Assembly: GCA_026636295.1 (NCBI GenBank)
Contig: CP089463.1
Location: 992,001 to 1,056,000 of the forward strand
Source: Medakamo hakoo
Lineage: Eukaryota; Chlorophyta; Trebouxiophyceae; Coccomyxaceae
Direction: 5' to 3'
Length of the DNA: 64,000 nucleotides
In this document: in pieces, positions 54,587-64,000 of the stretch
How the letters are laid out: each line of letters opens with the position of its first letter
Numbering within the stretch: position 1 is the first letter of the stretch
The notes under the pieces: model-generated
Databases searched by the model: none
The model's input: the letters and a program-made list of their open reading frames with translations, nothing else
Told to the model about the DNA's origin: nothing
Program-made: the position numbers and the translations under genes

Positions 54587-56686
54587 ATGGGCACACATAC
54601 CCAGCCCGGCTGCCTGGCCGGCCTGTTCAGGTGGCGGCGAGCATCCGAGTCGCCTTCCCCCAGCCCGGAGCCGTCTGGTCCGTCAGGACGCCCCGGGCGC
54701 ACGCCGACGCCGTCCGCAATGGAGTGCCCGCCCTCGCCGAGCGCGAGCGGCGCCGAGCCGTCCCTCCCGCCGCCCGCTGCCGCGGCAGGCCACGCCCGGA
54801 TAGGGTCCGGTGTCGACCTGCACACCCTGTTGCAGCATGTGCTGCCCTCCAAGGAGGCCACGCTCAAAGTCCCGCCCGTTGCCGTCGGTGGAGAGGCAAG
54901 GTACGAGGGAGCGAGCGCATGGGCGCGCTTGCTGTCGCGAGACAAACAGGCGCCGCACACCCCTCTGACACCCACCACTCCCCTCCCATGTTCACCAGGT
55001 CGGACGGCCAGATGGCGTACGGCTTCTCCCTCATGCGCGGGCGGCGGGCGACCATGGAAGACTTCCACCACGCGGCGGTGAGTTTGGACCGCGCCGTCGA
55101 GTTTTTTTTTTGTTTCGTGTCCTCGTCCGCCCGCACCAATTGACTCACGCCCGCCCTCACGCCACAGTTCCACAACCACCCGGACTTTGACGAGCCGGTC
55201 GGCCTGTTTGCGGTGTTTGACGGTGAGTGTCGAGGGAAGGGTGTGTGTGGCTATGTGGGGCCCCTGCTCGTCGGCTCTCGCGCTCTCCCCTCTGCCCGCG
55301 CGCCTTCCTCAACCTTGTGCACCCTCCACACCCCCAGGCCATGGCGGCCCGCACGCCGCCGATTTCGTGAAGAAACACCTGGCGTCCAACCTGCTGTCCC
55401 ACCCCAAGTTTGGGACGGACCCTGTCACGGCGTTAGGTGAGTGTTTTCTTTTGCACGGGTTGGGGCGGCGCCGTTGTTTCCATCCGTCTCTCCAGGCGGG
55501 CTCACCCCATCCCACCACAACCACGACACACAAAACACAGAGGAAGCCTTTGCCGCGACGGACGCGGCCTACCTGGAGACGGCGGGCGGCCACCCCGCGG
55601 CCTCCAACGGCAACGGTGGAGGAGTCGGGCCAGGCGGCCGGTGGCGGTCGCCGTCGCCCCAGCGTGGCGGCGGCGCCGCCAGCAACGGCGGCGAGCCGGG
55701 CCCCGGCCCGGCCTCGTCCGGCCTCGCCTCCTCCCCCACCCGCACGCCGCCCCGCCTCATCATCGGCCGGCCCGGCCACACACCACCCCGGGATGACGGG
55801 TGCACAGCTGTTGTTGCTGTCCTGGTGGGGAGCCGGCTCCTGGTCGCGCACGTGGGCGATTCCCGGGCCGTGCTTGTTCGTGGCACGGATGGTGCGAGTT
55901 TCGATGGGGGATGGCGTGGATGGAGAAACGGCGCGCGCGCGCGCGCGCGCGCCGTTTCCTCCCGGCTGGCTCACAAACTCCCTCACCCCCCTCTCCCGCC
56001 CAATGCACACAGCCATCCCACTGTCCGAAGACCACAAGCCCGACCGCCGGGACGAGCGCGCCCGCATCGAGAGGGCCGGCGGCGCCGTCGTCTGGGCGGG
56101 CGCCTGGCGCGTCGGCGGCGTGCTGGCCGTGTCGCGCGCGTTTGGCGACCGCGCGCTGAAGCCGTACGTGTCGGCCGACCCGGACGTCCGGGACGAGGAG
56201 CTGACGCCCGCCGATGCGGCGCTGGTGCTGGCGAGCGACGGGCTGTGGGATGTGATGAGCAACGGGGAAGCGGCGGCGCTGGCGGCGGCGGACGACGACC
56301 CCAAGGCCGCGGCGCGCGCGCTGACGACGGAGGCGCTCGCGCGCGGGTCGGCCGACAACGTGTCGGCGATCGTCGTGCGCCTGCGGCCACGTGGCGCGTC
56401 CCTGGACGGCGCGGCAGCTGCCGCCGCCGCCGTTGCCGCGGCGACGGCCGTGGGCAGGGGGCCGGGCGGGCCGGCGGCCGCGGCGGCGATTGCCGCGGCG
56501 GTGGGCGCGGGCGGCGCGGGCGGCGGGCCTGTGCGCCGCGTCGTGCCATCGTCTGCTGCGCGGACGCCGCCGCCGCCGCCGCCGGCGCCGCCCATCGAGG
56601 CAGCCGCACCGTCGCCCGCACCGTCGCCGCCGCCGGTAACAGTGCAGCAGCCAGAGAATGAAGTGGGTGGCGGGGAGGGCGTTTGA
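54587..56686 (+). CDS. protein phosphatase 2C (PPM family)
   Basis: Six exons (54587-54900, 54999-55077, 55168-55222, 55338-55436, 55541-55891, 56013-56686) give 523 residues with agreeing phases. PP2C enzymes are monomeric Mg/Mn-dependent Ser/Thr phosphatases. Motifs in order: MRGRRATMEDFHH, LFAVFDGHGGPHAADFV, GCTAVVAVLVGSRLLVAHVG with DSRAVLV, SEDHKPDRRDERARIERAGG, VLAVSRAFGDRALKP, VLASDGLWDVMSN and GSADNVSAIVVRLRP. The metal-binding Asp residues are all present. An Arg/Gly/Ser-rich insertion (about 60 residues) separates LETAGG from the core beta-sheet. A membrane or calcium domain is absent. The 5th intron (55892-56012) holds a 34-nt perfect palindrome. Confidence 0.95.
55925..55958. repeat. 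34-nt perfect palindrome, alternating GC core
   Basis: GAAACGG and CCGTTTC flank an uninterrupted alternating CG core, making the whole 34 bases self-complementary. It lies inside the fifth PP2C intron, 33 bases after the donor and 54 before the acceptor. The RNA could fold into a stable hairpin; the DNA could form a cruciform or Z-DNA. Confidence 0.9.
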
Positions 56687-56900
56687 TCTGCTCCGTGGGC
56701 TGATGCAGTGCAACTCGTTTTTTTGGTTTGCGTTTTTCCGGTCCGGCTGTGGCTCAACACCTCCTCCCGCTGCTCTCTCCCTCCCTCCCGCAGGGGGTGG
56801 GGGGCTGCCTCGCATCACCCATCAGTTCACTCCATCTTCGCTGTCCCTCGAAAAAAAGAAATCACGCGCGCGCTCCCCCCCCCCACCTCCACCTCGTCTG

Positions 56901-58368
56901 TCACGCGACAGGCGCGGCTGCGGCCGCGACCGCCACCCGCGGCCCCGCCCCGCCACCAGCGCCAGCAGCACCACCCGCTTTGCCCAGCGCCGCGTCCGTC
57001 GCCGCTTTCTTGGCGCACGCCTCCCGCGCCCGGCGGGACGCGATCCGTTCCAGCATGGCGGCCGTCATCGACGGCACGTCCGGCGCGACGGACGGCGCCC
57101 ACCCCCAATCCCGCCGCGCGGGCGCGTCGTCCAGCGACGCCGGCCACTGGCGGGCGATGCCGTCCCGGAAGTCGGGCGCGTACTTGATCTCAAAGCCCGG
57201 CATGACGGCCTTCAGCGTCTCCGCCACCTCGGCCGGCGTCGTGGAGAAGGAGGAGACCGAGTACGTGCGCCGGGTCAGGGCCGAGGTCGGCGCGGCCAGC
57301 AGCGCCCTGATGCCGTCCAGGACGTCCGGCATGTAGGCGTACGGCAGCGGGGTGTCGGGCGCCAGGGCGCAGGTGTACGGCACGCCGTCCAGCGCGGCTT
57401 CATAGATGGCGCACGCCCAGTCGGTCGTCCCCCCGCCGGGCGGCGCGTCGGCCGACACGACGCCGGGCAGGCGGAGCGACCGGTAGTCGACGCCCCACCG
57501 GTCGGCGTAGTACTCGCCCAGGCACTCTTGAAAGACTTTGGTCACGCCGTACATGGTGGCGGGGCGTTGGGGGGCGTCGTCGGGCGTGTCGTGCGTCGGG
57601 TGGGCGCCCCGGCCGTAGACAGCGATGGTGGATGGAGAAAAGACGGCTGCGCCGTGTTTCGCGGCGGCTGCCAGGACGGCGGCGGCGCCGTCGCAGTTGA
57701 CGGCCAAGGCCGCGGCCGGGTTTTTCTCGCCCGCGGCGGAGAGAATGGCGGCCAGGTGGATGATGTGGGTCGGGCGGACGGCGGCCGCGGCTGTGTGTGA
57801 GTGGGTGGGGTGGGTGGCGTCAGGTCGGGCGGAGAGGTGCTGACGCCGCCGCGGCGCGGACAGCTCCCCTCACGCGCCACCGCGAAAATCGGGCCGCCGG
57901 GGCCCAAAACCCCACGTTCTCAATGCTCCCGCCGCCGTAGCGTGTACTCCAAACACCCCACAACACAGTCGACGCGTCTCCGAAACCCAAACAGCACATC
58001 CTCGCCAACTCACCGTCGTCGACGGCTTGGGCGTCGGTCACGTCGAGCGCCGTGAGCCCCGCGCGCGGCCGCGCGTCCGTCGCGACGACCGCGTCGGGTC
58101 CGTGCTCCGCCACTAGCTCGCGACACAGCTCCACGCCGATCTGGCCTCCCGCTCCCGTGACGAGGAAGCGCGGAGGTTGAGTCGCAGACGAGGCAAAGGA
58201 GCGAGAAGGACGCGTCGGCGCGTCGGGAAGACGCGAGCGCGCACCGCCGCCGACGAGGGTGGTCGCCGCGCCGCCGGCACAGCCTCCTACGGCTGGGCCG
58301 CCTGCCAAACCGCCGCCGAGGACACGCGAAAACGCCGTGAGCGCGGGCGCGCTGCGTCTGAGCGCCAT
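56901..58368 (-). CDS. TDH: L-threonine 3-dehydrogenase, mitochondrial SDR type
   Basis: Exons 58368-58014 and 57790-56901 give 414 residues. It oxidises L-threonine to 2-amino-3-ketobutyrate with NAD. The first 60 residues are basic and Ser/Ala-rich, fitting a mitochondrial presequence. The NAD fold begins PRFLVTGAGGQIGVELCREL; catalytic YGVTK follows RPATM; LRLPGVVSADAPPGGGTTDW, PLPYAYMPDVLDGIRALL and PASLDDAPARRDWGW match animal TDH closely. The intron splits the Gly/Ala codon after AQAVDDG. It is convergent with PP2C across about 210 bp. The C-terminus carries an Ala-rich extension. Confidence 0.92.
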
Positions 58369-58497
58369 GCCGTGCCCTTATGCGAGGGTGTCGTAGAGTT
58401 GTCGTCTCTCCAACGCAAGAATGCGGGCGGCCTGCCCGACCTGACTCTCCCATCCACCTCTCACACGCCCCCCCCCCCCCTTCCCGCCCCTCCTTCC

Positions 58498-60267
58498 CTA
58501 CCCTGTCCGCTGCTTTTTCTTGCTCCCTCCGCCGCCGCCGCCACCCTCCCCTGCACCACTCCCACCCGCACTCTCACCATCACCGCCGCTCTTCCCAGCG
58601 TCGTACGCCGCCTTCATCCGCGCCATGCACGCCTTGGACGCGACGGCGTGGTCAACCACCGGCGCGGGGTAGTCGACGCCCACCACACACCCGGCCTCCT
58701 TCTGCACGCTCAGCGGCGCTTCCCACGGCGCGTAAATGTACTTGTCCGGCATGCGCTTCAGGACGGGCAAGTAGTGGCGGATGTACGACCCCGACTTGTC
58801 GTACTTTTGCGCGAACGAAATCGGTGAGTACACGCGAAAGTACTGGTGGAAGAACGCGGACGCGGACAGCCACATCCAGTTGCCCGCGTTCAGGGCCGGG
58901 TCGGCGTCGACGAGGAGGCGGTCGAAGACGGCCGCGCCCGCCTCCCAGGACTGGAACAGGTCGCCCCGCGTCAGGAAGCAGGCGACGGCGTGGCGGGCCA
59001 GGTGGTGCATCCAGCCCTCCTGCCGCAGCTGCGTCATGGCCGCGTCAATCCAGGGGAAGCCGGTGCGGCCGTCGGCCCAGGCCGACACCAGGGCTGGGTC
59101 TGCGTCCCAGGGGATCTGGCGGCAGATGGAGTTGCCGGCCTGGCGGTGGTAGTGCGGCGTGCCGGCCGCGACGGCGTAGTAAAACTCGCGCCACAGGAGT
59201 TGGCCCTCCAACGACACGGGCGGGGCGGACTTTGCGCCCTTGTGAGCGGCCAAGGCAGCCTCCAACCTGGCGTGCATGGTGCGGGCGGACACGCACCCGA
59301 ACTTCAGGTACGGAGACAGGGCGGTGGTGGAAGGGCCGCCCCGACCCGGAGCGGCCAGCAGCTCGGTCGGCGACGTCTTTGGTTTCTCGAACGCCGCCAG
59401 CCAGGCGGGGCGGGACAGGGCGGCGTCCAAGCGCGCCAGGCCGGCGCTCTCCCCGCCCACAAAGGAGGTCGTCTTGGCGTGGCCCGCGTACGCGGGCAGG
59501 TCGGCGATGGCCGGCAGCGCCGCCTTTGCGCCGACGACGCCCTCGTCCACGGGCGGCAGGCTCGCCGGCGCGTCCGGCGCGGGTGTGCCGGGCGGTCCCA
59601 CCCCCCTCGCCGCTTTGATGAAGCTCTGGTAGGTTGGCGGCCACGCGCCGCCCCCCCGCTTCACCGCGGCCGCCACGGCCTCCGGGTTCCAGAGCGTGTG
59701 CGAGGAGTGACTGGAGACGGACACGCCCGCGGCCTTTGCCGCAGCAGCGACCGCCGCGTCACGGACGAGCGCGTACGGCTCCGTGTCGGCCTCAAAGGCC
59801 AGGCGGCCAACGCCCCACGCACTCCAGGCTTTGGGCAGCTCAACGGCCGGGTCGCCGCGCAGGACGATGAGGCGGGAGCCGCGGGACCGGAGGGACGCGT
59901 CCAGGTCGGCCAGCGCTTCAAACAGGAAGGCCAGCCGGTTGACGCCCACGGCCTCGGGTTTGAGGAAGTGCGGGTCCAGGCAGAAGACGGGGAAGAGGTC
60001 ACGCGATGAGGACGCGGCGTCCAGGAGCGCGGGGTTGTCGTGCAGGCGGAGGCCTTTCCGGAACCACACCATCGCCCGGTCGCTGCTGGGGGCGGCCATG
60101 GTTGACACGGCGCGGGCGGTCCGGCTGCAGCTGCGCCGGCGCAGGCCCGCGCTGCGCAGCGGGAGAGGGACGCCGCCACCTAGTTTTGCCCGAGCTGGCG
60201 AGCGGCAGGACAGAGCTATCGCTTGGCTGACTGAGCGGATGGCGGCCACGCGTGGCGCGGCGAGCAT
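58498..60267 (-). CDS. cryptochrome/(6-4) photolyase family, animal-like
   Basis: This is a single exon of 589 residues from the first ATG. The FAD-binding half reads GGPSTTALSPYLKFGCVSAR, LLWREFYYAV, PWIDAAMTQLRQEGWMHHLA with RHAVACFL, and DADPALNAGNWMWLSASAFF, matching animal cryptochromes and (6-4) photolyases. Both histidines needed for (6-4) repair are present in WMHHLARH. The C-terminal tail is short and Gly-rich, ending KKKQRTG. Starting at 60267 adds about 56 basic, Ser-rich residues before MAAPSSDRAMVWFRKGLRLH, resembling an organelle presequence; the second ATG at 60099 would give a nuclear/cytosolic form. It could be a repair enzyme, a light sensor, or both, as in Chlamydomonas aCRY. 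Confidence 0.92.
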   Translation of the reverse strand: MLAAPRVAAIRSVSQAIALSCRSPARAKLGGGVPLPLRSAGLRRRSCSRTARAVSTMAAPSSDRAMVWFRKGLRLHDNPALLDAASSSRDLFPVFCLDPHFLKPEAVGVNRLAFLFEALADLDASLRSRGSRLIVLRGDPAVELPKAWSAWGVGRLAFEADTEPYALVRDAAVAAAAKAAGVSVSSHSSHTLWNPEAVAAAVKRGGGAWPPTYQSFIKAARGVGPPGTPAPDAPASLPPVDEGVVGAKAALPAIADLPAYAGHAKTTSFVGGESAGLARLDAALSRPAWLAAFEKPKTSPTELLAAPGRGGPSTTALSPYLKFGCVSARTMHARLEAALAAHKGAKSAPPVSLEGQLLWREFYYAVAAGTPHYHRQAGNSICRQIPWDADPALVSAWADGRTGFPWIDAAMTQLRQEGWMHHLARHAVACFLTRGDLFQSWEAGAAVFDRLLVDADPALNAGNWMWLSASAFFHQYFRVYSPISFAQKYDKSGSYIRHYLPVLKRMPDKYIYAPWEAPLSVQKEAGCVVGVDYPAPVVDHAVASKACMARMKAAYDAGKSGGDGESAGGSGAGEGGGGGGGSKKKQRTG

Positions 60268-60427
60268 GGAAGGGCCGGAGCGCGGCCGGCCAGCGGTGAG
60301 AGAGGAATCGGAGTGGCTCGAGCCAACGCCGTGGCGCGCCGACCCCCACTTTCACCTTTCCCTTTCCTCCCGCGCCGGTCGACGACACGCCCCCTCCTCA
60401 GCACCGGCGCCGCCCAATCTCGGCACC

Positions 60428-61377
60428 ATGCCCCGCGACGACGAGGTACGCCAGCACGGTGTCACGCGCAAGCAAAAGACAAACGTGGGCGACAGGTCGC
60501 TCCTCTGGCAAAGTCTCTTGCGCGTGCGAGCCCTGGTCGAGCCCCCCCCCCCCCCCCCCCCTTTTTTTCTTAACCGCCCCCGTCTCCCCTCCCTTTTTCT
60601 CCGTGCACACCCACCCAGCCTCCGCCCAAGCCGTCCTTGCTGGACCGCGTCTTCCGCCGCGCCAAGCCCAACAACCGCGCCCCGCCCTCCCCACGCACCC
60701 CTGCCCCCACGCCCGCCTCCTCCACCCCCGCTTCCTCCACCACGGCCTCGCCCGAGTCCGCCCGCCGTGGAGGCGGGCCGGCCCCGGCCTTGCGCTCCCA
60801 CCCCATCACGCCGGCCGCTCCCGGCGTATTGTCTCAAGTCCAGGAAACAGCTGCTGCCCTGGCCTCGCACCCGGTCGCCCTCGCCCCTCAACCCACGCGC
60901 TTGCCGCGCGCGCCGGCCCAGCCGCCCCCCCTGCCCCGCGTCGCCACGGTGGCCGCCGTCCGCCGGCCCACGCCCGACCCCATCAAAGCCTTGGTTGAAC
61001 GAGCGTTCGACAAAGCCCTGGCAACGGAGGCGGAACACACGGCCCGCGCCGCGCACAGCGCGCCTGAGGACGAAGCGGCGGCCGCGGCCAAGCGCCTCGT
61101 CTCCCGCGCGCTGTCCCGCGCTGCCGCTGCTGAACTGGGTGCCGCGCTGGGCCCGCCTCACCTGTGCCGTGTTGCCCGGGACAAGGCGCGCGCGATGGAA
61201 GCTGCAGGCGGCGCCGGCGCTCGTCGTGGCCACGCGGCCGGTCCTCCAGCGCGTGAAAACCAAGCTGGGCCGTCTTTGGCCGAAGCGTTGGGCGCGCCGC
61301 GCCCACATCGCTTGGTGACGGAGGCGGCGGCGTGGGCGAGTGTGCCGCGGCGCAGCCCAGGGAAGTGGGTGCGGTGA
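60428..61377 (+). CDS. basic Pro/Ala-rich protein, unknown
   Basis: Exon 1 (60428-60445) encodes only MPRDDE; exon 2 spans 60619-61377, giving 258 residues. The N-terminal KPSLLDRVFRRAKPNN is basic and may be amphipathic. A Pro/Ser/Thr-rich linker follows, then a more ordered C-terminal half with helices DPIKALVERAFDKALATEAE and AAAAKRLVSRALSRAAAAEL and a Cys-His patch (HLCRV). The acceptor follows a C-rich polypyrimidine tract. I do not recognise a family. It is head to head with the cryptochrome gene across 160 bp. The six-codon first exon is small and rests on the ATG and GTACG donor alone. Confidence 0.5.
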
Positions 61378-61473
61378 AGAGAGTGCTTTTTCCGGCAGTG
61401 TTGTTTTTTCTCGTCATTGTTTTTGCGGCCAGGTTGGGGGAGGCGACACACCACCAAACTGAGAGGGGGAGCA

Positions 61474-62457
61474 ATGCGCGTCTGCCGGCCGCGCGCGCCC
61501 GGCCGGCTGGCCTGTGCTTCGGCACATCATTCTCCTGGGAGCCCAGACGGCTCAGCCAGTGGCTCGAAGCGACGCACGCTCCTGTTGATGGGTGGCGCCG
61601 CCACCATTTCTTCTTCCTCCTTGGCTGCACGCGCGGCGAGCGCCGCGCCGCCCCCACCCCGCGCCGCGCCACCACCCACCACGCTCCGCGTCGGCCCGGC
61701 GCACCTGCCTTCCCTGGCCGCCGCCCTGGACCAGGCCACGGCGTCAACGTCTCCAGACCCCATCACCATCCTCATCGAGCCCGGCGTCTACAGGGAGCGC
61801 GTCGTCATCCCGGCCACCTCCCCGCCCATCAAGCTGCTGGCACTGACCTCGGCGGCGGATGAAGGCGCCGGCCCGGCCCTCGCGTCCCTGGCGTCCATGG
61901 GCAAGGGCGGGGCGCTCGGCCTGGCGTCCCCGCCGACGGTGACCCTGGCCTGGGCCACGACCAGGCCGTACGAGAGCGTCGTCGACGTGGCCGCGCCGCG
62001 CTGCGCCCTCGCCGGCGTGCGGGTGGACCACGCCTCCCCGTCCATCGCCAACAACGCGGCCGTGCTCGTGCGGGAGGGCGGGTCACTCACGCTGCAAGCG
62101 TGTGGGCTGACCTCGTCCACTGGCAATGGCCTGGCCGTGGAGGGCGCCGCCGCCGCGGACGGCTGCGACCTCAGCGGCTGCAAGCACGGCTTCGGCGCCG
62201 CAGCGTTTGGCGAGAGCCTGGTGCTTACCCGCTGCGCCGTCACCGGCAACGGGCGTGGCGGCGTCCTGGCGCGCGGCGTGGCCTGCCTGTCCGTGTCCGG
62301 CTGTGCAGTGACCAAAAACGGGGGGCCGGGCCTGGACCTCGCGGCGGGTGGCGAAGGCTGCGGCGGCGCGGCCGTGGCCGTCGGGTGCGACCTGGCCGGG
62401 AACGCTGGCGGGCGGGCGAGGATAGGGGACGGCTGGGCGGGCGGGGGCGTGGAATGA
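61474..62457 (+). CDS. right-handed beta-helix protein with Tat lumen-targeting signal
   Basis: This is a single exon of 327 residues. After a transit-like N-terminus comes SKRRTLLLMGGAATISS, a twin-Arg motif and hydrophobic stretch ending AARAASA, as in thylakoid lumen proteins imported by the cpTat pathway. The mature chain begins with a Pro-rich spacer, then repeated short beta-strand turns: GSLTLQACGLTSSTGNGLAV, GCDLSGCKHGFGA, LVLTRCAVTGNGRGGVLARG, LSVSGCAVTKNGGPGLDLA and VAVGCDLAGNAGG. The C-x-V/L-x-x-x-G periodicity is that of PF13229-type right-handed beta-helices (pectin lyase-like fold). The N-terminal part contains PITILIEPGVYRERVVIPAT, a common first-coil pattern. No obvious catalytic residues. 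Sugar binding or lyase activity in the lumen is possible but unproven. Confidence 0.72.
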   Translation: MRVCRPRAPGRLACASAHHSPGSPDGSASGSKRRTLLLMGGAATISSSSLAARAASAAPPPPRAAPPPTTLRVGPAHLPSLAAALDQATASTSPDPITILIEPGVYRERVVIPATSPPIKLLALTSAADEGAGPALASLASMGKGGALGLASPPTVTLAWATTRPYESVVDVAAPRCALAGVRVDHASPSIANNAAVLVREGGSLTLQACGLTSSTGNGLAVEGAAAADGCDLSGCKHGFGAAAFGESLVLTRCAVTGNGRGGVLARGVACLSVSGCAVTKNGGPGLDLAAGGEGCGGAAVAVGCDLAGNAGGRARIGDGWAGGGVE

Positions 62458-62489
62458 AGCCAACAATGCACAATGTGGATATTCACAAT

Positions 62490-64000
62490 TCACTGGGGGC
62501 CCCACGGCCCGGGCGCGCGGCGACTGCCGCCGGCGCCGCCCCGCCCGGGCAGATCGCGGTCCGACCCGCTCTCACTGCCGCCGCCCCCGCCCCGCCCGCG
62601 CCCGCCCGACAGGCGGCGGCCGGCCGCCCCCCTAAACGGCGTCGCCCGGCTTGTGGGTGGCGGGCCAGCATTACTGGCCTTGGACGCGGGCGGCGGCGGG
62701 CCGGGCGCGCCCTGGGCAGGCGCGGCGGCCGGGCCGCGGTGCCAGCCCGGCGGCGGGGCAAACGGCGCGAGCGGGCCGGCCAGCGCGGCCGCCAGCGCCT
62801 CCGCCCGCCCGGCCTCGTCCGCCGCGTCGCCCACCGCGATCAGGGCGGACAGGGCGGGCTCAAACCGCGCGTCCCGGCCCTCATCCACAAAGGGGCGCAG
62901 GTAGGACACCGCGCCGTCCACGTCCCCGCCGGCCGCGAGCGTGCGCGCGACCAGCCCGACGGAGAGCGCGTCCCGCCACCCGTCCTCGGCCGCCCAGGCC
63001 GCGATGGCGCGGGCGTCCTCCACCCGCCCCAGCTCGTGCGCCGCTCCCAGGAGGCGGCGCAGGTTGGGGCGGGAGGCCGGCGGCGGGGCGGCGGCCTGTT
63101 TGTCGCCGGCGGCGCCGGCCTGCTTTGCCATCAGCGCGCCATCAGTGGCCGGGCCGCCGTCGCCGCGGCGGGCCGGGCCGTGCGTCACCGGCGCGCCCGG
63201 CGCCCAGAACAGGGGGCGCAACACCCGCGCCGCGTCCAGGGCAAAGGCAAAGCCGTCCGGGCCGCCCGCCCGCAGCGCGTCGGAGACGAGGCGGCCCGGG
63301 TCGGCGCCGCCGGCCGACGTCGCCGGGTCGCCGGCCGCGAGGTCGGCCAGCCCCGCCCGGGCGCCGGCCCAGTCGCCCAGCCACAGGCACCCCAGCGTCA
63401 GGTGCGTGCCGATGACGTACGGGGGGAGGCCGGACCCGGACGGCTGGGCCGCCGCATGCTCGCGGGCGGCGGCCCGGGCGCCGGCCAGGTCGCCCGACCG
63501 CGCGAGGGACGCCACGATGGGTCGGTGCGTGAACGTCAGCGGCCGGACGCCCGCGTCGCGCATGTCCGCCCACAGGGCCCGCACGCGCTCCACCACGGCG
63601 GCGCCCTCGTCCGTCATCCAGGGCGGGCGCCCCCCCGGCGGCGGCGGGGACGGCATGGGGTCGAAGCCGTCGTAGTAGGGGACGCACTTTTCCAGGCCGG
63701 ACAGCAGCGTCGAGTAGGTGACGTCGGTCAGGCGCACGCCCGACGCGGACGCGGACGCGTACAGCGCGGCCGCCCTGTCCAAGTCCCGGGCTTTGGCATA
63801 AGCGCAGATGGCCTGGTTGTAGGCTTCGTCATCGGGCGGGAAGCCGGCGGCGACCATGCTGGGAATGGGTTGTTGTTGGTGGGGATTGTTGGGGTGGAGG
63901 GGGTTGAGCCGCCTGGGGGAAAAAAAAAAGGGCGGGGGTTGAAAGCACGCCCACCCCGCCCGGCCCCCCAAAAGCACAAAGACGCACTTTTCCCACACGG
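62490..64000 (-). CDS. PPR-repeat protein, partial (5' end beyond the window)
   Basis: The last exon (63858-62490) joins in phase 2 to a short exon piece at 64000-63988; the junction restores a PPR unit as VWENMVAAGFPPDDEAYNQA. Following units include AICAYAKARDLDRAAALYA, DVTYSTLLSGLEKC, TFTHRPIVASLARSGDLAGA and LVARTLAAGGDVDGAVSYL. PPR proteins bind RNA in plastids or mitochondria and act in RNA processing or stability. The C-terminal 90 residues are Pro/Gly-rich with an RG-rich stretch (RGRGGGGGSE). About 460 residues are visible. The number of repeats and the targeting signal lie outside the window. Confidence 0.82.
   Translation of the reverse strand, partial: VWEKCVFVLLGGRAGWACFQPPPFFFSPRRLNPLHPNNPHQQQPIPSMVAAGFPPDDEAYNQAICAYAKARDLDRAAALYASASASGVRLTDVTYSTLLSGLEKCVPYYDGFDPMPSPPPPGGRPPWMTDEGAAVVERVRALWADMRDAGVRPLTFTHRPIVASLARSGDLAGARAAAREHAAAQPSGSGLPPYVIGTHLTLGCLWLGDWAGARAGLADLAAGDPATSAGGADPGRLVSDALRAGGPDGFAFALDAARVLRPLFWAPGAPVTHGPARRGDGGPATDGALMAKQAGAAGDKQAAAPPPASRPNLRRLLGAAHELGRVEDARAIAAWAAEDGWRDALSVGLVARTLAAGGDVDGAVSYLRPFVDEGRDARFEPALSALIAVGDAADEAGRAEALAAALAGPLAPFAPPPGWHRGPAAAPAQGAPGPPPPASKASNAGPPPTSRATPFRGAAGRRLSGGRGRGGGGGSESGSDRDLPGRGGAGGSRRAPGPWGPQ

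Overview
The window looks like nuclear DNA of a compact, very GC-rich, plastid-bearing eukaryote, most likely a chlorophyte green alga. Coding exons have third positions that are nearly always G or C. Introns are short (about 70-350 bp) with GT(G)AGT/GTGCGT donors and CAG acceptors, and genes sit about every 2 kb on both strands. Plastid markers are a lumen-targeted Deg protease, a soluble stearoyl-ACP desaturase, an ADP-glucose pyrophosphorylase-like protein and a twin-arginine (Tat) signal protein. A BIM-like bHLH factor also points to the green lineage. I cannot assign a genus. No virus-like element, transposon, rRNA, tRNA or CRISPR array was recognised.

Layout, left to right. 1-13.4 kb: bHLH factor (+), proteasome RPN2 (-), a 75-residue one-helix protein (+), adenylate kinase 6 (-), an unplaced low-complexity protein (-), Deg protease (+), two small unknown proteins (+ and -), Pol III subunit RPC4 (-) and V-ATPase c'' proteolipid (-). 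13.6-25 kb: RIC1 (+), an AGPase-like protein lacking catalytic motifs (+), RPL12 (-) and a TBL1/HOS15 WD40 protein (+). 25-36 kb: acyl-ACP desaturase (-), a group II aromatic amino acid decarboxylase-family enzyme with a Tyr-to-Phe change (-), mitochondrial HSP60 (+), TRAPPC6 (-), EMC10 (+) and UBA3 (+). 36-50.8 kb: membrane cyclic-nucleotide phosphodiesterase (-), MUS81 (-), NOT2 (-), eIF3j (+) and GMP synthase (-). 51-64 kb: a coiled-coil low-complexity protein (+), a CUB-domain membrane protein (-), PP2C (+), L-threonine 3-dehydrogenase (-), cryptochrome/photolyase (-), an unknown basic protein (+), a Tat-targeted beta-helix protein (+) and a PPR protein running off the right edge (-).

The genes are mostly housekeeping and do not form one pathway. 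Several loose groupings exist: proteostasis (RPN2, HSP60, Deg, UBA3), endomembrane traffic (RIC1, TRAPPC6, EMC10, V-ATPase) and gene expression (RPC4, NOT2, eIF3j, RPL12). Many neighbours are head to head with under 250 bp between start codons, implying shared promoters. Conserved proteins carry long Ala, Gly and Pro runs, probably from the GC pressure.

The points I would follow first are the decarboxylase homologue predicted to be an aldehyde synthase, the AGPase-like protein that looks catalytically dead, the phosphodiesterase with a possible voltage-sensor-like front end, and the lumen-targeted beta-helix protein. At DNA level they are a 45-G run, a 34-nt perfect palindrome inside a PP2C intron, and long A or T runs that recur in introns. 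Exon boundaries were inferred by eye from reading frame, splice consensus and family alignment from memory; nothing was run.
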